A stretch of 64,000 nt of DNA from Epiperipatus broadwayi. Lineage: Eukaryota; Onychophora; Udeonychophora; Euonychophora; Peripatidae. The notes under the pieces are model-generated. The model had not been told where the DNA came from. It searched no databases and saw only the letters and a list, made by a program, of their open reading frames with translations. Shown piece by piece: positions 57,302 to 64,000 of the stretch; the stretch's first letter is position 1, and every line of letters starts with the position of its first letter. The stretch is taken from assembly GCA_028023455.1 (NCBI GenBank), contig JAQFVV010012405.1:4921334-4985333 (forward strand), read 5' to 3'. The position numbers and the translations under genes are program-made.

Positions 57302-59259
57302 TGTAACAGTAGTGGGGTTCAAACCTTGTTACAAGAAAGGGAAAAGTGCGTATGCATTACCCTCAAATACCAGCATATATTCAAGCAGGTGATAAAGAGT
57401 TAAAATATATATATAGTTATTCATATATATATACGTGCGTGAAATAAATTTTAAACTCTTTTTCATTAGTATCTTTTTTTTTTAAAATAAATGGGGAAGG
57501 GATTAATTAGTAAACATTATTTATTTAGAATGTTTTACTTTTAAAATAGTACAAATTAACAAAATTACAGTTGTGGGCAAATATGTTATATATTGTTTAT
57601 TGATTTAAGTTTAATTATATTTAAAATTAACGAGGGTAGTGAAGAGGGAATGTTGTTTGTGCCTTCAAGCAGTTTTATGTTGAAATCACAATCGCTAATT
57701 ACTATGAAAATAAAATTCCAAGAAAAAGCCAGAGAATGTTTGACCAAAACAATGGAAATGAAAATTTAAAGAAAGAAAAGTAATTTAGAAAGGCAAAACT
57801 ATTCAAAGAAAAAGACTTAGATTGAAGATCCGATAAGAAAAAGAAAATTTCCTTTGTATGAGAAATGAAAATTAATTAGAAAAAGAAATTAATTATTATG
57901 GGAAATTTGGGAAATAAAAAAGAGAGTGATTTTAGTTAAATCTTGACCGTTGAGAGAGATAGACTTAAAAAGCTAAAAAGATATATCTAACATGACGGGG
58001 TAAAAACCTTACGTAAAGGGTTTACTCACCCATAGCCAATGCAAGCTGACCAGAAGCTGCCTGCTGCCAAAGAACCTTGGAACCTAGTGAATATTCCAGA
58101 TAGTGGAACAGAAAAGAAATAGAAGTGAATCGTATGTATAAAAATATAAATTCAGTTAATTTGAAAGTTACATTAAACAAGACTTCAACTACGACTCCAA
58201 CATTACTCATGGTAATTTAAACATTGGATACATCAGAAAAAAATTATATCTTCATGCTTTCATAAAACTACTCCAGATACTACTGGATAGCAGAAATCCA
58301 TTTGATATGCCTCGTTACATTCGGATTCCAGACCCCGGGGTTTTCGTCAGGTAAAGTGAACTCTGTTTTATATCTCTCAAAATTGTTTATGGCTACCCTC
58401 GAAAATAATAACTTTCTTAAATCATTTTATAACTTAATATTATTGCGCACAATTGTATAGTAAACATTTTTTTTTCTTATATATAAAAATTAATATGTGT
58501 TTATTTTAAATTTACTGTTATATCGTTTCATTCATAATTTGGGGAACTGACTATATGTTTTAGAGGGGAGGGATAAGAGTTTATTTCCATAGATGGCAAT
58601 GAGAAAGTAATAATAAATTTTAATACAAATTTATCTTTGCATGAGAATTATTTAATAATTATGGTTTACATATTTTTTTTATCACTTCATTCGCTAAATA
58701 AATTCCAATAATTCAAATTTGTCCGAGGTAAGCAGATATATAATAGTATATTTTCAGTTAAGTACAAACCTATATATATATATAATTTTTATTGTTAACG
58801 CCATTCATCCGATAGGTTTCCTCCCCACCCTGGGAGTGAGTTAGCTGGGGTTGGGCACTCCATTAATCAGGAAATATAATTCTCATTGTAATAGTGGGTT
58901 TGGCGGTTGAGGTCATTGATAAAGTGACGCTCATAAATATACTCTCTCATAGACATTTTTTTTTGATATTTAGATTTTATTCAAGATACCAGGGCTACCA
59001 TAAATTTTATTCATTAGTCTTAAATTCTAATTACGCAATATTTAAAATTTGCATCAAGTAAACAATACTTGCCTAAGAATTCACATCAGAATTCGCTTTG
59101 GTGGGTAATAATTAACTATTACCTACAGGTGTTATGGCAACTAAACAGCCATAGAAATTCCATCCAGTCAGGCTCCTTGGTCCACTTCTTGAAATCTATA
59201 TCATTTAGTTAAGTTCACCAACGTCAAATAAGATGTGGTAAAAGGAAAAGCCCGTTAAA
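57302..59259 (+). repeat. LTR retrotransposon 2, 3' LTR
   Basis: Near-identical to 54281-56241, with scattered substitutions and small indels (for example a short deletion near 59165 relative to 56146). It ends AGCCCGTTAAA before the AATA flank. Confidence 0.9.
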
Positions 59260-59263
59260 AATA

Positions 59264-60205
59264 ATATTGAAAACTACACTGATAAACACAGGTCTACAAC
59301 ATCAAAATACACTAAATCTATAGATATAACTCCCACAGATGTAACACCAGATCATATAATTTCTAGAGATAAGGATCAAGATAATATTTCCCAACAAACT
59401 GAGATGGAATTCCACAACAATACAACCAAAAATAGAAATGATAAACAAACATCAAGACCCCCTCATCCCATTTCAAACCAATACACAGATAATATTCAGC
59501 CAATAAACAGTACCTTATCAAAAAAAAGGCTATGATTCAATGCTTGGCAAACCTTCAGATTTGAAGCTTTTTCCAATAGAAGAAACAGATGCCAGAATCA
59601 AAACAGACAAAAATGACACCCAATCATCTAGGAAATCACAAACTAAACAAAATACAATAATTCATCATCCTCAAAAAGAAAGTAGCAAAACCAATAAAAC
59701 AAAGACAAAACTCAACACATCACACACCAAAACTTCAAACCTGGGGAAAAAGTATGGTTTGCTTGGACATTGGAATCAGGATCTTCCACAAGAAGTAGAG
59801 CTAACATGACAAACTATACCAAATATTAATAAATGGAAATCAAATGTCCCAGATAAATCAAGCTCAGATGATGATATGAATTCTGGGTTTACACCACAAC
59901 TACTCACATTAAAACCAGATTCACAAGAACCATAAAGTAAACATAGAGTGTCATGGGAAAAAAAGAAAAGGAAAACCTCTGAGCACTCTGATACTGACTC
60001 AGCACCAATGGAAGATGATCCCTACTTGGAATTACCAGTTTCTATGAAGAATGAGGACCTTCCAATATTCATGGAATCAAATCAACTTCAACTCTCATTG
60101 GAAGAAACATCAGATCAAGAAATTAATTATAGTCATTTACTTTCAGATTCCCTGCAAGATCATGAGCCAGCTGAGGGAGCAGGGACACTATATTATGAAC
60201 TATAG
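59264..60205 (+). pseudogene. LINE ORF1, C-terminal part, overlapping ORF2
   Basis: The continuation of ORF1 after the LTR element. It is Asn/Thr/Lys-rich (open frame 59540-59809), then basic (SWEKKKRKTSEH) and acidic (DTDSAPMEDDPYLEL), and ends GAGTLYYEL with a TAG at 60203-60205. The basic-then-acidic tail corresponds to that of copy 1 (KRKKER, then DLNDISSDSS). The ORF1 stop lies 11 bases downstream of the start of the putative ORF2 ATG at 60195, in another frame. Confidence 0.65.
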
Positions 60206-63200
60206 AATCGCTGGGATTAATGTTCATGGCCTCAACTCATTGGCCCATGCTTATGCAATTAAAAATTGGATAAGCATTAAGTCTCCCCACATCCTATTAG
60301 TGGGTGAAACCAAATTTTATAATAACACTGACATTAAAATAGAAACATTAATTGCCACCATGAACATTACTAAATTTTCAGTTGGACATTCAGCAGCTGG
60401 TGGGGTTGGGGTATTAATTAACAAAAAATTTCCCCGAACAAATTCTGTATACTCTATTTGGACAACAACTTAATCATATTAGAAATAGACTATTGGGGCT
60501 ACAGCATAAATCTAGCTTATATATATACACTTCAAACAATCCTACTATCTAACACAAAATCATTGAGACTATAAATGCTATCCTCAGCAACAAATCAGGC
60601 TCTTTAATTATATTGGGAGATTTTAACACCACATATGGTCACTTTAACTTAAAATTTCTTCCACTGATAAACAGAAACTTGATGTGTGGGGAAAGATTCC
60701 TTCCTCCCAGATCCTACTCCTTTTCCACCAAATCCTACCAAACCCTAATAGACCTATTATATTTTTCACCAGATTTACACTTTCATTTAAATACAGCACT
60801 ATTACCAGTTTCGTTTTTGGACCATATGGCCCTTGTAGTTACTCTTGAAAGCATGGCTGGCCTCCCAAACCTAGATGCCCTTTACAAAACCATGTGAATG
60901 GTAACAAAATTAAACATGACAGATGACATAGTGTCTGAAGCTTATATATATATTTTCACAAAATCAATATCCTTTCAAGACTAGCTGAAGAAGCCTGGTT
61001 TTCATTTGTAGGTACCCTGCAGACAATACTAAAACACCACACCATGAAAGCCAAAGGCCCTAATGGCTCTTCAGAGATCTTCTACAAATAGAAAATCAGC
61101 TTCAGATCCTCCAAGGTCCACCTATTAAAACATATACAGTCCTAAAAACCTATACCAATCAAGACAAAAATCCTTGGCTGAATACCTATCCATCAGGAAA
61201 GCCAAATGCTATTTATCTCAACAACACCACTGGACAAAAGGCTACTTGAGATGGTCACTTGGAGGAAAAAACAACAAAACCACTCCTAACTCCATCATCA
61301 AAGATGGAAAAACCTTGCTGGGAACACCTATGATGATCACAATAAAAGAACACTTCCATCAAAGGATGCAAACTGAAACCTTCAACTGCACACAATCTTG
61401 GTCTGAAGTTGATCTCAGGGGCCACATGGGATTACAGAAAACCTACTCCAACAGAAAATATCATCCATTCCAGATGGTGTACATCCTGGATTACATGGGA
61501 TTCCCAGATTTCTAATCCTACACCTCAATCAATTTGCAATTCCCATAATGAAGAAGATGGTGGACTACCTAGCAACTGGTAATAGAACTATACCTAACCT
61601 TTACCCAGTGACACTGGTTCCATTTATTTTAAAAAAATCAGGTTATGGACCTCTCAAACATCAGACCTATTTCCATGACACCCCTTCTAATTAAAATTAT
61701 AGAGTCCATGATCAAAGATCTCATCCAGCCAATCATCTTAAAGCACATTTCTAACAACCAATATTCCAAGAAGGGCTCCTCTACTGCACATGCAATGGGC
61801 AACATAATCTCCATCATTGATTATGTCAGAATCCACCGGAAAGTCAAAGCCGGTAGCTGTCCAACTGGATATCGCTGCAGCCTTTGACTCATTACATATA
61901 GACATTACATATAGACACACTTTTAAATATTTTGGCTGAGTATGATGTTCCTGCAGCTGCTGTCCAGATCATAAGCAATTTACTGTACAACAGGGAAATT
62001 TTTATCACTATGGATGGTAATATCACCTCTGGATTTAAACTGACACAAGCTCTCCCCCAGGGTTCTACCCTTAGTGCCTTATGCTTTATCACATACATAA
62101 ATCCTCTCCTGATGGATTTGGAAAAAATCTACCAGGTCTCTTTATACCCAATTTAAACAGAGAATTTAACACATTTGCTTACATGGATAATGTAATGAAT
62201 ATCCTACCATCAAAAAAACATATTCCTATGCTACAAACAATATTAAACCACTATACAGATAACAACCCCAGAAAGTCTGCCTGCTGGCAAATTAGTTCAG
62301 GAAGGAAAATCAACACCCCCTTCTCTGCCAAGCCACAGAGATATCTTGGATTTTCCATCTTCAAATCTACCATAGCAATGTCCAAAGAGGTTCAGGATAA
62401 CATCCTGGAAACAACAAATAAATTCATCACTTCCTTGTCACAGGTCTACCTTTCCCTCCCTGGCAAGATAGCACTAATTAACATGAATGTGATGCCACAA
62501 ATATCTTACTTTCTTCCATTTATTAAATTCAATAAGAGTTTCATAAATAAAATAAATGGATTTCCAGGCTTTTCTGGAGAGGCAAAACAGTTGCAATCAG
62601 CCTTAAAGGCACTCAACAACCAAGAAAGCTAAATGGTCTTTCTTGCTTTTCACTCCATTTAGGCATTAATTTACCAAAAAACCCACAACATCATACACAA
62701 CAAGGTAGCATCATATGGTTTTAACACATTTTTCCAAAAAGCTCTGCTTCAAAAGGTAACACCCACCGAACAACCCCCACCAGGCAGACAAACATGGATC
62801 ACTAGACTCACAAGTCTTATCAAACCCAATAATGGACTCCACATTCAATTCTAAAATCTCATTGTGGCAAGCATACACAATCCTCCATCCAATCTTATAT
62901 CCTATAATCAACACACTTTATTACAATAATCAGAAACTAGTATCCAACTTTAAAAGATGGAGTCTAGAGACCAAATACCTAGATTTTCTCATTAAATACA
63001 CACATTAACACACTACCTACAAATCACTTCCTCTTTTACAAATGAGGCTATAACAACAAGACCCTACTTGCAGCATTTGCATGAACAGCAATGAGACATT
63101 GGATCACCTCTTCTCACAATGTACAGGACTCAGAGTGATCCGAGAAATCATATTCTCCAACACCAAGATAGATTTCCAACTAATATGTCTCTCAATATTT

Positions 63201-63371
63201 TTGAACTACGCCATATGGGTTACATGCTGTAAACTAATCATGGAACACCCACAACCTCTTATAACACAAATTTTTTCCAAAACAATGATTAAAATCCAGA
63301 AGAGAGACCAACTCCTGGCATCATCAAAAGCATATGAGGACACTTGGTCACTATACAATATGCCAAACTAA
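60195..63371 (+). pseudogene. LINE ORF2, full-length but broken
   Basis: The start at 60195 is chosen because IAGINVHGLNS, the first endonuclease motif, follows within ten codons. Endonuclease: LLVGETK, GGVGVLINKK, LGDFNTTYG (60613) and LDHMALVV, where SDH is usual. A linker with LAEYLSIRKAKCYLSQQHHW follows (61174). Reverse transcriptase: SNIRPISMTPLLIKIIE (61650), KGSSTAHAM, QLDIAAAFDSLH across a frameshift (61860), LPQGSTLSALCFITYINPLL (62055) and AYMDNVMNIL (62180), in which YMDN replaces YMDD. The thumb frame runs to 62632. The C-terminal Cys/His motif is CSICMNSNETLDHLFSQC (63070-63120) and the end is EDTWSLYNMPN. Frameshifts and stops near 60473, 60900, 61515, 61887, 62156 and 62632 make it inactive. 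Confidence 0.88.
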
Positions 63372-63543
63372 CAAATTAAGGGAGAAAGGGGGGATAACAA
63401 TCAGATAACAAATATGTGAAAGATTTAATGTTCACACCATCTTGCACAACATAAACTCAACAGAACTCCAAGTGGAAATAACAAGATAGTTAGAACAACA
63501 ATGAAAACCTTGTATGATAAATTATTATTGAAACTAAATATCC

Positions 63544-63781
63544 AATATATAAATAAACAAACAAACTCCTTCTTTTAAAAACTTGCTTTTTATATGTTTC
63601 AACTATTTTATATAGTTTTTTTCAAAGCACACTTATTTCACTCCACTTATAGGAAAGGGAGTGAGATGTGTGCTTGAAAAAGACTATATAAAATAGTCAA
63701 AATGTTGGATTTTTTTATTGATGATTATAGTCATATAAAAAGCAAGTTTTTAAAAGGAGTTTGTTTGTTTATTTATATATT
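63544..63781. mobile_element. Foldback element E (same family as D)
   Basis: The left arm (63544-63644) faces the right arm (63653-63781), leaving a loop of under 10 bp. ATATATAAATAAACAAACAA on the left faces TTGTTTGTTTATTTATATAT on the right. Inner sequences CTTGCTTTTTATATG and CAACTATTTTATATAG match foldback D. It abuts the 3' end of LINE copy 3. Confidence 0.85.
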
Positions 63782-63814
63782 TACTTTATATCCAATTAAA
63801 ACAACCTCTTAGCT

Positions 63815-64000
63815 CGTTATAATTTTAAAAATGGAAACACTGCAGGTCTTGATAAAATACCTGAAAAAAATGTTAAATATGATGTCTTCAAAAATATTGG
63901 AATTTGTTTAGAAATATAAGTTCTCAAAAAAATTGTGCCATATAATTTTAAGCACACTTCTATTGTTTCAAACTTTTTTTAAAAAAAACAAACAAGATCA
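63815..64000 (+). pseudogene. LINE reverse transcriptase start, cut by window end
   Basis: The plus strand reads LKNGNTAGLDKIPEKNVKYD, the MKNGKAAGLDxIPAE motif at the start of RTE-like reverse transcriptases, then FKNIGICLEI. It matches the piece at 31.4 kb (TAGFDEIPERF, NIMGIC). The rest is beyond the window. Confidence 0.6.

Larger units (their letters stand above)
54281..59259 (+). mobile_element. LTR retrotransposon 2, pol-less, nested in LINE ORF1
   Basis: Two LTRs of about 1.96 kb (54281-56241 and 57302-59259) enclose only about 1.06 kb. The order is 5' LTR, primer-binding site, gag-like region, polypurine tract, 3' LTR, all on the plus strand. The 4-bp sequence AATA flanks it at 54277-54280 and 59260-59263, and removing the element and one AATA rejoins LINE ORF1 sequence, which supports it as the target-site duplication. 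The LTRs differ by only a few percent by eye, so the insertion is fairly young. No pol is present. By architecture it resembles TR-GAG or LARD-type non-autonomous elements. Confidence 0.85.
52545..63540 (+). mobile_element. LINE family A copy 3, long, split by an LTR element
   Basis: Without the 5.0-kb LTR retrotransposon at 54281-59259, this is a LINE of about 6 kb with a 5' leader, ORF1 (RRM-like plus zinc knuckle), and ORF2 with endonuclease, reverse transcriptase and Cys/His end. It closes with a 3' region of about 170 bp. It is the only copy here with most of ORF1. The 5' boundary near 52545 and the 3' boundary near 63540 are estimates. No convincing target-site duplication was seen. Confidence 0.8.

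Noticed and set aside
1-64000. CRISPR arrays, rRNA genes, bacterial operons
   Set aside because: No regularly spaced short repeats, no rRNA-like sequence and no dense coding; the content is clearly that of a eukaryotic repeat-rich region.

Overview
This is eukaryotic DNA, very AT-rich by eye, and almost certainly from an animal, probably an invertebrate. The evidence is the load of APE-type non-LTR retrotransposons (LINEs), a tRNA-Gly-derived SINE, a hAT transposase with a BED-type zinc finger, and LTR retrotransposons whose primer-binding sites match tRNA-Lys. I found no intact host gene or host exon and cannot name the species. Everything recognisable is mobile DNA of different ages, mostly decayed, separated by AT-rich sequence in which I see no feature.

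Layout. 1-3.2 kb: plain AT-rich DNA with one SINE. 3.2-7.4 kb: a decayed minus-strand copy of LINE family A (L1/Tx1-like; ORF1 with zinc knuckle, ORF2 with endonuclease and reverse transcriptase). 7.5-9.4 kb: microsatellites, an unrecognised long reading frame, and a 613-bp foldback element. 11.3-11.8 kb: a two-copy tandem duplication. 13.9-14.5 kb: a small family A fragment, then about 2.8 kb of more CpG-containing DNA of unknown origin. 18.4-20.5 kb: a 5'-truncated, well-preserved family A copy with a target-site duplication. 21.2-23.3 kb: an RTE-type LINE whose 5' and 3' halves face away from each other. 26-33 kb: fragments of RTE-like LINEs, Gypsy gag and Gypsy integrase, a foldback element, and a SINE inserted in a LINE. 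34.5-36.8 kb: two SINEs and a LINE 3' end. 38.8-41.9 kb: two foldback elements, one inside a dead hAT transposon. 42.9-49.2 kb: a complete but pol-less LTR retrotransposon on the minus strand, with a SINE in one LTR. 49.7-52.3 kb: a LINE 3' fragment and another foldback element. 52.5-63.5 kb: a long family A LINE with ORF1 split by a second pol-less LTR retrotransposon. 63.5-64 kb: a foldback element and the start of another LINE reverse transcriptase.

Relations. The four family A copies are clearly one lineage but too diverged to be recent copies of one source. The two LTR elements share a gag signature, the same kind of tRNA-Lys primer-binding site and the absence of pol, so they look like a non-autonomous lineage that needs enzymes from elsewhere. 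All five SINEs have target-site duplications, so they were probably moved by a LINE. Nesting gives relative ages: LTR element 2 is younger than the LINE it splits, SINE 5 is younger than LTR element 1, SINE 2 is younger than the RTE copy it interrupts, and foldback C is younger than the hAT element. These conclusions come from reading and hand translation. No alignment or database search was run.
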